Source of the DNA: an uncultured Actinomycetes bacterium
GTDB taxonomy: Bacteria > Actinomycetota > Actinomycetes > Nanopelagicales > Nanopelagicaceae
Length of the DNA: 54,206 nt
Assembly: GCA_903924485.1 (NCBI GenBank)
Contig: CAIYBL010000051.1
Coordinates: 1-54,206, forward strand
Direction of reading: 5' to 3'
Position numbers and translations under genes: made by a program. The notes below the pieces were generated by a model. The model saw nothing but the letters and a program-made list of their open reading frames with translations, searched no databases and was not told where the DNA came from. How positions within the stretch are numbered: position 1 is the first letter of the stretch; each line of letters begins with the position of its first letter. Below are positions 26,358 through 35,687 of the stretch, in pieces.

Positions 26358-27967
26358 AATTGTTAGCACCGAGTCCAGGGTGGACAGCTTCTGCAGACGT
26401 CATCGTTGTTGGTTCCGGTGTTGCAGGTTTAACGACGGCTCTCCAAATTCGAACGTACGGGCTTTCAGTTTTGCTTGTCACTAAAGCACGTGTTGATGCG
26501 GGATCCACGAAATGGGCTCAAGGTGGAATCGCCGCCGCACTTGGGCCTGGCGATACACCCGATCAACATGAGAAAGACACACTTGTTGCGGGCGCGGATT
26601 TGTGCGATATCGAGGCAGTGAAGGTTCTTGTCACTGAAGGCCCAGAAGCTGTTAGAAAACTCATTGCGAGAGGTGCGGTTTTTGATAAAGAAGAGACCGG
26701 TGAAATTGCACTGACTCGCGAAGGTGGTCATTTACGCAATCGCATTTTGCATGCAGGGGGAGATGCAACAGGTGCTGAAGTATCACGAGCATTGCTTGCT
26801 GCCGTTCATAACGATCCAGAAATTGAGGTTGTTGAACACGCCCTTGTTCTGGATGCCCTTAAAAATGGTGCTGGGGCAGTTTGTGGAGTGACCCTTCACG
26901 TTATCGGCGCAGGAACGCGCGACGGCGTTGGTCAAGCCATGGCACGTGCAGTAGTTCTAGCAACAGGCGGCCTTGGCCAAGTATTTGCACAGACCACGAA
27001 CCCGTCAGTTTCTACGGGCGATGGGGTGGCGTTAGCGCTGCGCGCAGGTGCGAAACTGGCAGATGTTGAATTTATTCAGTTTCATCCCACAGTTTTATGG
27101 CTGGGAGATGATTCACAAGGACAACAACCGCTCATCAGCGAAGCAGTACGAGGCGAGGGTGCCTTCCTTGTTGACGATCAAGGTGTGCGGTTTATGCAGG
27201 GCGTTCATCAACTCGCAGAACTGGCACCACGCGATGTCGTAGCAAAAGCGATTATGCGACGCATGAATGAGACAGGTGCGCATCATGTCTGGCTAGATGT
27301 GCGACATATTGATGGATTCACAGAACGTTTCCCCACAATTTATGCTTCTTGTTTGGCACATGGAATTGATCCCCTCACTGAATTGATTCCAGTTGCGCCA
27401 GCTTCTCATTACGCCTCTGGGGGAGTTCGAGTGGATCTAAACGGCCACACAAGCGTTGAAGGTCTCTATGCATGCGGTGAAACTGCATGCTCTGGAGTAC
27501 ACGGTGCAAATCGCTTGGCATCAAATTCTCTTCTCGAGGGCCTAGTTTTCAGTGCACGCATTGCCGCCGACATTGCAGCAACGCCTCGTGAATTTACTCA
27601 GCCAGTTATTTTTGATGAACCAACCATCTTGCTAGATCCGCAGATTCGCAAAGAACTTCAATCCAGCATGAGTCGCGGAGCCGGTGTTTTGAGATCTCGA
27701 GATTCACTTTCAAAAACAGAATTAGAACTTGGAAAGCTTGCAATCAAGACTAGCAAGCTGCCATGCGTTGAGGCGTGGGAGACAACAAACCTATTTCAAC
27801 TCGCCCAAGCAATTGTGCGCTCGGCTTTGCAACGTGAAGAAACTCGGGGCTCTCATTGGCGAGAGGATTTCCCAGAGAAGTTGAATGTTTGGTCTAAACG
27901 AATTCTTCAACATATGGATATTTCAGGTAAGTGGGATACCTCCTACCAAGAGGTCAATAAGCAATGA
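26354..27967 (+). CDS. nadB: L-aspartate oxidase
   Basis: 537 residues. FAD-binding VVGSGVAGLTTA (18-29), TREGGHLRNRILHAGGDATG (about 116-135), and the catalytic region around ELAPRDVVAKAI and PASHYASGGV match NadB. It oxidises aspartate to iminoaspartate for quinolinate synthesis. nadA, normally next to nadB, is not in this window. It overlaps folK and nadC by 4 bases, so NAD genes are joined to the folate cluster. Confidence 0.94.
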   Translation: MKLLAPSPGWTASADVIVVGSGVAGLTTALQIRTYGLSVLLVTKARVDAGSTKWAQGGIAAALGPGDTPDQHEKDTLVAGADLCDIEAVKVLVTEGPEAVRKLIARGAVFDKEETGEIALTREGGHLRNRILHAGGDATGAEVSRALLAAVHNDPEIEVVEHALVLDALKNGAGAVCGVTLHVIGAGTRDGVGQAMARAVVLATGGLGQVFAQTTNPSVSTGDGVALALRAGAKLADVEFIQFHPTVLWLGDDSQGQQPLISEAVRGEGAFLVDDQGVRFMQGVHQLAELAPRDVVAKAIMRRMNETGAHHVWLDVRHIDGFTERFPTIYASCLAHGIDPLTELIPVAPASHYASGGVRVDLNGHTSVEGLYACGETACSGVHGANRLASNSLLEGLVFSARIAADIAATPREFTQPVIFDEPTILLDPQIRKELQSSMSRGAGVLRSRDSLSKTELELGKLAIKTSKLPCVEAWETTNLFQLAQAIVRSALQREETRGSHWREDFPEKLNVWSKRILQHMDISGKWDTSYQEVNKQ

Positions 27968-28811
27968 GTACCGCAGATGTCTCCCAAGCAACGATGGACC
28001 TTATTCAACGTGCAATTGCTGAAGATCTGGCGGGCGGTGAAGACGTAACCTCCGTTTCCACTGTGGATGCAAAGGCTGTGGCGGTTGCACATTTTTCCGC
28101 CAGAAATGAAGGAGTAATCGCTGGTCTTGATGTTGCGCGGGCTACTTTGGAGTCGCTTAATGTCACAGATATCCAACTTCTTGTAAAAGATGGTGATCTA
28201 GTAAAACCCGGAACGGAAATAATGCGCGCGCGAGGTTTAACAAGGAATCTTCTACTTGCCGAGAGAACCGCGCTTAACTTCCTTGGGCATTTAAGTGGAA
28301 TTGCAACACTCACTCATCTTTGGGTTGAAGCTGTTGCAGGAACTAAGACGAAGATTCGGGATACACGAAAGACAACTCCAGGACTTAGGGAATTAGAGAA
28401 GTACGCGGTGCGGATGGGGGCGGCGAAAATCATCGGATGTCGCTGAGTGCGTCAGCGCTCATTAAAGATAATCACGTCGAAGCTGCAGGTAGCGTGAGTG
28501 GCGCCTTTGAGAGTGTCCGACACACATTTCCAGATATCGATATAGAAATTGAGGTTGACACTCTTGAGCAATTGCGCGAGATTTTGGAACACCAACCCGA
28601 CCTAGTTCTTTTAGACAACATGAGCCCAGCGCAGTGCGCCGAGGCGGTCGCTCTTGTGGCCGGACGTTGCAAGCTGGAAGCATCGGGTGGAATCTCCTTG
28701 GGTAACGCCAAGGCGTACGCGGCATCAGGGGTTGATTACATAGCCATTGGCGCACTCACACATTCTGCGCCAGTATTAGACATCGGACTCGACCTTAAGG
28801 CGGAGATCTAA
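27964..28811 (+). pseudogene. nadC: Nicotinate-nucleotide pyrophosphorylase, frameshifted
   Basis: Two overlapping frames together make a full-length NadC (about 282 residues). The first (27964-28446) carries the N-terminal domain to LEKYAVRMG, the second (28437-28811) resumes at LSASALIKDNHVEAAG and ends normally. The break is at the G5 run 28416-28420: one extra G, or a -1 slip there, gives MGGGENHRMSLSASALIKDNH, the usual continuation. Everything on both sides is well conserved, which suggests a sequencing or assembly error or a very recent mutation rather than decay; programmed slippage is possible but unsupported. NadC decarboxylates quinolinate to nicotinate mononucleotide. Confidence 0.85.
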
Positions 28812-29579
28812 ATGCTATTAACAATTGATGTAGGAAACACGAATACGGTTCTCGGAGTTTTTTCCGGCAAAGAATTGGTTCGCTCTTGGAGAGTAAAAAC
28901 AGATCCACGAAATACTGCTGATGAATTATGGTTGCAGTTCAGCGCACTTGTTGCTGGGTACGAAGTAGGCGCACTTTCCGTTTGTTCGACAGTGCCGGCC
29001 ACATTGCGTGAATTGCGCACGATGATCGCAAATTATTTCTCTGATATTCCAGTCACGATCGTAGAACCAGGTATTAAAACAGGAGTTCCCCTTCTTGTAG
29101 ATAATCCAAAAGAGATCGGCGCCGATCGCATTGTTAATACCTTGGCCGCCCATACCTTGTATCCAAACGGCTCCGCGATTGTCGTTGATTTCGGAACCTC
29201 CACGAATCTTGATGTTGTTTCACCCACCGGTGAATTTCTCGGGGGAGCTTTGGCGCCCGGTATTGAAATATCTGTCGACGCGCTAGCGGCGCGGGCCGCG
29301 CAGTTGCGAAAAGTGGAACTCGTTCTGCCCCGATCTGTAATCGGAAAAAACACGGTAGAAGCGCTGCAATCGGGAACCATTTATGGATTTGCAGGCCAAG
29401 TTGATGGATTAGTTCATCGAATAACCCGAGAACTCAACATCACCTATCCAGGAGCGCCCACTGTGATCGCCACGGGCGGACTTGCTCCGCTTGTCTTGGG
29501 AATTTCAGAGACAATCAATCATCACGAACCCGACCTGACATTGATTGGATTACGGCTGATTCACGAGAGAAATGCCTAA
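28812..29579 (+). CDS. coaX: Type III pantothenate kinase
   Basis: 255 residues. ASKHA-fold motifs: IDVGNTNTVLGVF (about 4-16, phosphate 1), VVDFGTSTNLDVV (about 123-135, phosphate 2), and ATGGLAPLV (adenosine motif, about 221-229). EFLGGALAPGIEIS and RSVIGKNTVEALQSG are typical of actinobacterial CoaX. It phosphorylates pantothenate as the first committed step to CoA. The start follows the nadC stop with no gap (TAAATG). Confidence 0.93.
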   Translation: MLLTIDVGNTNTVLGVFSGKELVRSWRVKTDPRNTADELWLQFSALVAGYEVGALSVCSTVPATLRELRTMIANYFSDIPVTIVEPGIKTGVPLLVDNPKEIGADRIVNTLAAHTLYPNGSAIVVDFGTSTNLDVVSPTGEFLGGALAPGIEISVDALAARAAQLRKVELVLPRSVIGKNTVEALQSGTIYGFAGQVDGLVHRITRELNITYPGAPTVIATGGLAPLVLGISETINHHEPDLTLIGLRLIHERNA

Positions 29580-29584
29580 CTCGG

Positions 29585-29602
29585 TAGAGTGCTCCCACTA
29601 TG
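29585..29602 (+). promoter_or_regulatory. Putative near-leaderless promoter of lysS
   Basis: TAGAGT (29585-29590) is followed by nine bases and ATG 29600. The spacing is slightly longer than the usual six, so a leader of two or three bases is possible. Confidence 0.4.
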
Positions 29603-31102
29603 ACTGAGAATCCGAATATCGAAGATGACCTTCCCGAGCAATTACGAATCCGCCGGGAAAAGCGCGCCAGCCTCATTGAAAAGGGTGTTGAGCCGTATCC
29701 GGTGAGCGTTGCCCGGACAAAGTCTCTGGCTGATATTCGCGCGGCATATGTTGGTCTTGAGATCGATGTTGCCACAGGAGATATTGAAAGTGTCACGGGG
29801 CGAATCATCTTTAAGCGCGACACTGGGAAGTTATGTTTCGCAACATTACGTGAAGGTGATGGCACCGAACTTCAAGCAATGTTTTCTCTTGATAAAGTTG
29901 GTGAGGAATCCCTTGATGCATGGAAAAGTGATATCGATTTAGGTGACATTGTTAGCGTGACTGGTGAAATCATCACATCTAAACGTGGCGAACTTTCAAT
30001 CCTTGCAACTGCGTGGAAGTTGGCTTCCAAGGCGTTGCGACCATTGCCAAATGATCACAAGCCGATGTCAGAGGAGACACGTGTGCGCATGCGCTATGTG
30101 GACCTCATTGTTCGTCCGGAAGCGCGCTCTAATGCCCGCATGCGGCCAGCTGTAATGCGTTCATTGCGCGAGACATTCCATGCCCGAAATTATCTTGAAG
30201 TAGAAACACCAATGCTTCAAGTACAACACGGTGGGGCAGCTGCGCGACCTTTTAAGACCTATAGCAATGCCTATGACATGGATTTGTTTATGCGCATTGC
30301 GCCAGAACTCTTTCTCAAGCGTTGTGTTGTTGGCGGCATTGAACGCGTATTCGAAATTAATCGAAACTTTCGAAACGAAGGTGCAGATTCTAGCCACTCT
30401 CCAGAATTCGCCATGATTGAAAGTTACGAGGCATACGGAGATTGGCGCACTGTGGCCGATGTGGCCCGATCACTTGTGCAAGATGCAGCAACCGCAATTT
30501 TCGGTTCACACATTGCGCTTCATCATGATGGTCGTGAATCTGATCTTGGTGGTACTTGGAAAGAGATCTCCTTGTATGACGCCATCTCTGAAGGAGTCGG
30601 CGAGCCCGTTACGGCACTTACCCCTATTGCAGATTTGCGAAAACTTGCCGAGAAATTAGGCATAAAAATTGACCCTAATTGGGTAACTGGAAAACTAGCT
30701 GAAGAGATTTTTGAGCATGTTATTTCAGGAAAATTAAATGAGCCAACTTTTGTTATGGGATTCCCCGTAGACAATGCGCCACTTGTGCGCGGACACCGAG
30801 AAATTCCAGGAGTTGTTGAAAAGTGGGATCTTTATGTCGATGGCTTTGAATTGGCTACGGGTTATTCCGAACTTGTTGATCCCGTTATTCAACGCCAACG
30901 ACTTGTTGAGCAAGCAACTCTTGGCGCAAAGGGTGACTTCGAGGCAATGAGTGTTGATGAAGATTTCTTGCGTGCGATGGAATTTGGAATGCCTCCAATG
31001 GGTGGATTAGGCATGGGCGTTGATCGCTTACTCATGGCGCTAACTGGTTTAGGTATTCGAGAGACAATTCTTTTCCCTCTCGTGAAGCCAGAGAGCGAAT
31101 AG
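29600..31102 (+). CDS. lysS: Lysyl-tRNA synthetase, class II
   Basis: 500 residues. An OB-fold anticodon-binding domain (about 50-165, GRIIFKRDTGKLCFATLR) precedes the class II core. Motif 2 is FEINRNFRNEGADSSHSPEF (about 250-269) and motif 3 GMGVDRLLMAL (about 474-484). It charges tRNA-Lys. It is a stand-alone enzyme without the MprF-like membrane part found in mycobacterial LysX; a separate MprF-like protein is encoded at 10090-11799. Two bases separate it from the GNAT gene. Confidence 0.95.
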   Translation: MTENPNIEDDLPEQLRIRREKRASLIEKGVEPYPVSVARTKSLADIRAAYVGLEIDVATGDIESVTGRIIFKRDTGKLCFATLREGDGTELQAMFSLDKVGEESLDAWKSDIDLGDIVSVTGEIITSKRGELSILATAWKLASKALRPLPNDHKPMSEETRVRMRYVDLIVRPEARSNARMRPAVMRSLRETFHARNYLEVETPMLQVQHGGAAARPFKTYSNAYDMDLFMRIAPELFLKRCVVGGIERVFEINRNFRNEGADSSHSPEFAMIESYEAYGDWRTVADVARSLVQDAATAIFGSHIALHHDGRESDLGGTWKEISLYDAISEGVGEPVTALTPIADLRKLAEKLGIKIDPNWVTGKLAEEIFEHVISGKLNEPTFVMGFPVDNAPLVRGHREIPGVVEKWDLYVDGFELATGYSELVDPVIQRQRLVEQATLGAKGDFEAMSVDEDFLRAMEFGMPPMGGLGMGVDRLLMALTGLGIRETILFPLVKPESE

Positions 31103-31104
31103 CG

Positions 31105-31599
31105 ATGATCGAGATTCGCCCAGCCAAATCCACTGATATCAAAGGGATTCGAAAGATTATTGACACCTACGCGCCACAGCGTCGACTTCTTTCCAAGGAG
31201 ACGGTAACTCTTTATGAGAGCGTTCAAGAATTTACCGTTGCTGTTGAAGATGATCAGATAGTCGGTTGTGGGGCACTTCATGTGCTGTGGGAGGATTTAG
31301 CCGAAGTTCGCACCGTCGCTGTTTCGGAACATTTGCGCGGCAAGGGTGTCGGTCATCTCATTCTCGAGGCGATCATCAAACGTGCCAAAGACATCGGAGT
31401 CTCTCGTATCTTCTGTCTGACCTTTGAGACGGAGTTCTTTGGACGCCACGGATTTGAGGAGATTGAAGGAACCCCCGTGGATCCTGAGGTTTACAAGCAA
31501 CTCTTACATTCTTATGACACTGGTATCGCCGAATTCCTCGACCTCGAGAGCGTCAAGCCGAACACTCTGGGCAATACCAGGATGCTCAAGCATCTCTAA
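31105..31599 (+). CDS. GNAT acetyltransferase, probable N-acetylglutamate synthase (Rv2747/ArgA-like)
   Basis: 164 residues. GNAT fold with the acetyl-CoA loop EHLRGKGVGHLI (about 74-85, Q/R-x2-G-x-G). IRPAKSTDIKGIRKIIDTYAPQRRLL at the N-terminus and FCLTFETEFFGRHGFEEIEGTPVDPEVY are close to the short actinobacterial amino-acid N-acetyltransferases that start arginine synthesis. No other arg gene is nearby. Co-transcription with lysS is likely. Confidence 0.75.
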   Translation: MIEIRPAKSTDIKGIRKIIDTYAPQRRLLSKETVTLYESVQEFTVAVEDDQIVGCGALHVLWEDLAEVRTVAVSEHLRGKGVGHLILEAIIKRAKDIGVSRIFCLTFETEFFGRHGFEEIEGTPVDPEVYKQLLHSYDTGIAEFLDLESVKPNTLGNTRMLKHL

Positions 31600-31607
31600 T
31601 CTTTCGT

Positions 31608-31649
31608 CTAGATATGGCGCTCATTCGGGCATAAATCGCCCATATCTAG
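31608..31649. repeat. Long inverted repeat between the GNAT gene and clpC
   Basis: CTAGATATGGCG (31608-31619) and CGCCCATATCTAG (31637-31649) are complementary with one bulged base, around a 17-base loop. No T tract follows, so it is not a typical intrinsic terminator. It could still end the lysS-GNAT transcript, or be an operator for the clpC promoter region that follows. Confidence 0.5.
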
Positions 31650-31742
31650 GGTTATAGGGATGACGGATAAGCCCGCCTCGCAGCTAAACCCCGCGTGGCA
31701 TTAGGCTTAGCAACTAGCCAGTTTTACAGAAGGAGTCCTGCG

Positions 31743-34244
31743 ATGTTTGAGCGCTTTACAGACCGAGCCCGCCGTGTTGTTGTCTTGGCTCAAGAAGAAG
31801 CACGCATGCTCAACCACAATTACATTGGCACCGAGCACATTCTTCTGGGTCTCATTCATGAAGGCGAAGGCGTCGCCGCAAAGGCTCTTGAGTCACTAGG
31901 TATCTCCCTTGAGGCAGTGCGTTCTCAAGTGGAAGAAATCATCGGCCAAGGTCAGCAAGCTCCCAGTGGGCACATTCCTTTTACTCCGCGCGCAAAGAAG
32001 GTTCTAGAACTTTCACTTCGCGAAGCGTTGCAGTTGGGGCATAACTACATTGGCACCGAACATATTTTGCTTGGACTTATTCGCGAAGGTGAAGGCGTTG
32101 CGGCTCAAGTATTAGCAAAATTGGGCGCCGACCTTGCGCGCGTTCGTCAGCAAGTTATTCAACTTCTTTCCGGATACCAAGGCAAAGAGACAGTAGCTAC
32201 TGGGGGACCAGCCGAAGGAACTCCTTCAACCTCACTCATTCTTGATCAATTCGGTCGCAACCTGACTCAGGCCGCTCGCGAAGGAAAGCTTGATCCTGTA
32301 ATCGGTCGCGAAAAAGAAATTGAGCGCGTCATGCAGGTTCTATCGCGCCGTACGAAAAATAACCCAGTGCTCATCGGCGAACCAGGTGTTGGAAAGACAG
32401 CAGTTGTTGAGGGACTTGCCCAAGCAATCGTTCGTGGAGATGTTCCAGAAACTTTGAAAGACAAGCAGCTTTATTCGCTGGACCTGGGTGCACTCGTTGC
32501 CGGAAGTCGTTACCGCGGAGACTTTGAAGAACGCTTGAAGAAAGTACTCAAAGAGATTCGCACCCGTGGCGATATTATTTTGTTCATCGATGAGATTCAC
32601 ACACTTGTTGGCGCAGGAGCAGCTGAAGGTGCAATTGATGCCGCAAGTATTTTGAAGCCAATGCTGGCACGTGGTGAACTCCAAACTATTGGTGCTACAA
32701 CGCTGGACGAGTATCGCAAGCATCTCGAGAAGGACGCCGCCCTTGAGCGCCGCTTCCAACCAATCCAGGTTGCCGAACCATCACTTGAGCACACGATTGA
32801 AATTCTTAAGGGACTACGCGATCGTTACGAAACACACCACCGTGTTTCCATCTCTGACGCAGCCCTTGTTTCGGCTGCAACTCTTGCCGATCGCTATGTC
32901 TCTGATCTCTTCTTGCCAGATAAGGCAATCGATCTTATTGATGAGGCTGGTTCTCGGTTGCGCATCCGTCGCATGACTGCCCCACCAGAGCTTCGTGAAT
33001 TTGATGACAAGATCGCTAAGGTTCGTAAAGAAAAGGAATCCGCCATTGATGGTCAGGATTTCGAAAAGGCCGCCGCGCTTCGCGACACGGAAAAGAATTT
33101 GATTCTTGAAAAAGCTGAGCGCGAGAAGACCTGGAAAGCAGGTGATCTTGACATGGTGACTGAAGTTGATGAAGAACTCATCGCGGAAGTTCTCTCCATC
33201 GCAACCGGCATTCCAGTATTTAAGTTGACCGAAGAAGAAACTGCGCGGCTATTGCGCATGGAAGACGAATTGCATCGTCGCGTCATCGGTCAGGACCAAG
33301 CAATTAAGGCGCTTTCACAAGCAATCCGTCGTACGCGTGCGGGTCTAAAAGACCCTAAGCGTCCAGGTGGATCATTTATTTTTGCTGGCCCATCAGGTGT
33401 AGGTAAGACTGAGCTTTCACGCACGCTCGCTGCATTCCTATTTGGAAGTTCAGATGCTCTCATTCAATTGGATATGTCTGAATATTCCGAGCGCCACACT
33501 GCGTCACGACTATTCGGTGCTCCTCCAGGATTTGTTGGATATGACGAAGGCGGGCAGCTAACTGAAAAAGTACGTCGCAAGCCTTTCTCTGTTGTCCTTT
33601 TTGATGAGATTGAAAAAGCGCACCCAGATATTTTCAACTCGCTACTTCAGGTTTTGGAAGATGGGCGCCTGACTGATGCACAAGGTCGTGTTGTAGATTT
33701 CAAGAACACGGTCATCATCATGACAACTAACCTCGGAACTCGCGATATTTCAAAGGGCGCAGGACTTGGCTTTGCTAACTCTGAGGATGAGCTCAGCAAC
33801 TACGAGCGCATGAAGGCAAAGGTTGGGGATGAACTTAAAACTCATTTCCGTCCAGAATTCCTAAACCGTATCGATGACATCATCGTCTTCCACCAGTTGA
33901 CCAAGCCAGAAATTATCCAGATCGTTGATCTCATGATCACCAATCTTGATGATCGCCTAAAGGCCAAGGACATGGGTATCGAATTAACTACGACCGCAAA
34001 GGAATTACTTGCTACTCGTGGTTATGATCCTTTGATGGGTGCGCGTCCATTACGTCGCACGATCCAACGCGAGATTGAAGATGCACTCTCCGAGAAGATT
34101 CTTTTCGGTGATCTAAAAGCTGGCGAGATTATCGTTGTCGACGTAGAGGGCGAAGGGGCCGAGGCGAAATTTACTTTCTCAGGGTCACCGAAGGCGCTCA
34201 TGCCTGATACTCCTGGAGATCTAACCCAAGCACCAACCGCTTAA
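31743..34244 (+). CDS. clpC: ATP-dependent Clp protease ATP-binding subunit ClpC
   Basis: 833 residues from ATG 31743 ([14 protein letters not shown]), with GAAGGAG upstream. Two Clp N repeats (about 2-150), first AAA+ with GEPGVGKT (about 210-217), a UVR segment ([14 protein letters not shown], about 439-452) in the M-domain, and second AAA+ with GPSGVGKT (about 546-553). This layout defines ClpC, which unfolds proteins for ClpP. lsr2, which sits between lysS and clpC in mycobacteria, is missing here. The stop interlocks with that of the convergent membrane protein gene. Confidence 0.95.
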   Translation: MFERFTDRARRVVVLAQEEARMLNHNYIGTEHILLGLIHEGEGVAAKALESLGISLEAVRSQVEEIIGQGQQAPSGHIPFTPRAKKVLELSLREALQLGHNYIGTEHILLGLIREGEGVAAQVLAKLGADLARVRQQVIQLLSGYQGKETVATGGPAEGTPSTSLILDQFGRNLTQAAREGKLDPVIGREKEIERVMQVLSRRTKNNPVLIGEPGVGKTAVVEGLAQAIVRGDVPETLKDKQLYSLDLGALVAGSRYRGDFEERLKKVLKEIRTRGDIILFIDEIHTLVGAGAAEGAIDAASILKPMLARGELQTIGATTLDEYRKHLEKDAALERRFQPIQVAEPSLEHTIEILKGLRDRYETHHRVSISDAALVSAATLADRYVSDLFLPDKAIDLIDEAGSRLRIRRMTAPPELREFDDKIAKVRKEKESAIDGQDFEKAAALRDTEKNLILEKAEREKTWKAGDLDMVTEVDEELIAEVLSIATGIPVFKLTEEETARLLRMEDELHRRVIGQDQAIKALSQAIRRTRAGLKDPKRPGGSFIFAGPSGVGKTELSRTLAAFLFGSSDALIQLDMSEYSERHTASRLFGAPPGFVGYDEGGQLTEKVRRKPFSVVLFDEIEKAHPDIFNSLLQVLEDGRLTDAQGRVVDFKNTVIIMTTNLGTRDISKGAGLGFANSEDELSNYERMKAKVGDELKTHFRPEFLNRIDDIIVFHQLTKPEIIQIVDLMITNLDDRLKAKDMGIELTTTAKELLATRGYDPLMGARPLRRTIQREIEDALSEKILFGDLKAGEIIVVDVEGEGAEAKFTFSGSPKALMPDTPGDLTQAPTA

Positions 34245-34798
34245 GGTTCTGATTTCCACTTCACATTTCCTAGGGTGATAAGCCCCACGATAAGAGCCAC
34301 TTGCAGGGCAATTGCTGCTGGTGAAGTGATTTCTCGCGCTATCAGCTCACCTAATGAGGTCGAGCTCAATGCGCTTGCACTCGAAACGTAGAATGAGTAA
34401 CTGATTACTCGGCCCAGCGCAAATGCCATCAATAATGGCCTAAGGGCTATATTCCTTATGATTCCAGCCGCTTCAAATAGTTGAGCAGAAGAAATCGGCG
34501 ATAAGAAGAAAAGAAACAGCAGCCCCCAAGTGCTTTTAGAGTCCGTCTTAATCCGCGAACCCAGTTGCTCTAGGTTGGTTACATACCCACGCGGTAGCCG
34601 AGGTGAGATCTTGCGAAAGGTAAGGGCTAAGCCACTTCTGCCCAAAGTCGCGCATGAAACTCCAAGCACAACTAAGAGTGCAGGGTTCATATGTTCTTTA
34701 AAAACGAAATACACAAGTATCGACCATGTCGGTGGCGCAAATGCGGGGAGCAGATTGGCCAGCGCAATGACAAAGCCCGCTACGAGGTAGGTCGTCAT
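34241..34798 (-). CDS. Membrane protein, possibly DedA/VTT-like
   Basis: 185 residues with about five hydrophobic segments. [19 protein letters not shown] followed by a helix with [12 protein letters not shown] loosely recalls the VTT (DedA) core, but the match is weak. Function unknown. ATG 34798 is six bases after TAGGCT, indicating a leaderless start. Its stop codon shares bases with that of clpC. Confidence 0.7.
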   Translation of the reverse strand: MTTYLVAGFVIALANLLPAFAPPTWSILVYFVFKEHMNPALLVVLGVSCATLGRSGLALTFRKISPRLPRGYVTNLEQLGSRIKTDSKSTWGLLFLFFLSPISSAQLFEAAGIIRNIALRPLLMAFALGRVISYSFYVSSASALSSTSLGELIAREITSPAAIALQVALIVGLITLGNVKWKSEP

Positions 34799-34810
34799 GC
34801 ATCCAGCCTA
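34799..34810 (-). promoter_or_regulatory. Leaderless promoter of the gene ending at 34241
   Basis: Minus strand TAGGCT (34805-34810), six bases, ATG 34798. Confidence 0.5.
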
Positions 34811-34835
34811 GAACTTGTCTCTGTTGTTTCCAAGA

Positions 34836-35687
34836 CTAACCAGGGAGTGAGTAGGTCTTTCTCGATTTTCTCGCGATTAAGCCGTCCTTCAGTAGAGTTT
34901 CAATAGCTTTTTCAATTTGTGAGTCATCGTGCCAAATTTTCTTGAGTGCACTCTCAGTCATTGATTCGTTCTCTCTTAGTGATTGCACGATTGTTCCTCG
35001 GCACTGGCGATCGCTGCCGTGCCAAGTTTGAGTCTTGGCAGTGGTTGTGGATTTAGGAAAGCCTGCTTTGCTCCAGGCACACGTTCGCCTGACAGGACAC
35101 TCTTCACAGCGTGGGTTGCGGGCAGTGCAGATCAATGCACCTAGTTCCATTGTTGCCGCCGCCCAAAGATGAGCGCCTTCGGTTGGAAGTAGATCTAGCC
35201 GGGATGCCCTTTCTGATTGTGAAGGGCTGGATGAAGGGGATTCGATTCCATCGAATAGACGCCCGAAAAGCCGACGGATATTCACATCCAATACAAGTGA
35301 ACTCTCACCGTAGGCAAAGGCGGTAATAGCTGCAGCGGTGTATTCACCAACGCCGGGTAGCGTCCTTAGAAGGTCTTCGCTGCGAGGCACTTCGTTATTG
35401 AAATCTTGAGCGATGATTTTTGAGCTCTCATGAAGACGAAGTGCCCGACGCGGGTATCCCAAACGCCCCCATGCAGTGATCACCTCACCAGCAGTAGCTG
35501 ATGCTAGATCTGTGGGTGTAGGCCAGCGCTCCATCCATTCAATCCATTTTGGAAGTACTCGATTAACCGGTGTCTGCTGCAACATGAATTCACTGACCAT
35601 GACACCCCATGGCGTTGTTTTTCGCCACGGAAGGTCTCGCTTATTATTTTCAAACCAAGCAAGGATTTCTTTCTCTACGTGGCTCAT
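34836..35687 (-). CDS. mutY: A/G-specific adenine glycosylase
   Basis: 283 residues. SEFMLQQT with catalytic E33, HhH region LPGVGEYTAAAI (about 110-121), catalytic D134 in LDVNIRR, and a [4Fe-4S] cluster C187-x6-C194-x2-C197-x5-C203. It removes adenine paired with 8-oxoguanine. The C-terminal part is short and winged-helix-like rather than the full NUDIX-type domain of E. coli MutY. Its start overlaps radA's end by 4 bases, so both repair genes form an operon. Confidence 0.92.
   Translation of the reverse strand: MSHVEKEILAWFENNKRDLPWRKTTPWGVMVSEFMLQQTPVNRVLPKWIEWMERWPTPTDLASATAGEVITAWGRLGYPRRALRLHESSKIIAQDFNNEVPRSEDLLRTLPGVGEYTAAAITAFAYGESSLVLDVNIRRLFGRLFDGIESPSSSPSQSERASRLDLLPTEGAHLWAAATMELGALICTARNPRCEECPVRRTCAWSKAGFPKSTTTAKTQTWHGSDRQCRGTIVQSLRENESMTESALKKIWHDDSQIEKAIETLLKDGLIARKSRKTYSLPG

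Noticed and set aside
28437-28811. Separate 124-residue protein after nadC
   Set aside because: It is the C-terminal half of NadC in the -1 frame; residues continue the family sequence directly, so it is not an independent gene.
30889-31281. 130-codon open frame opposite lysS and the GNAT gene
   Set aside because: Antisense shadow spanning two recognised genes.
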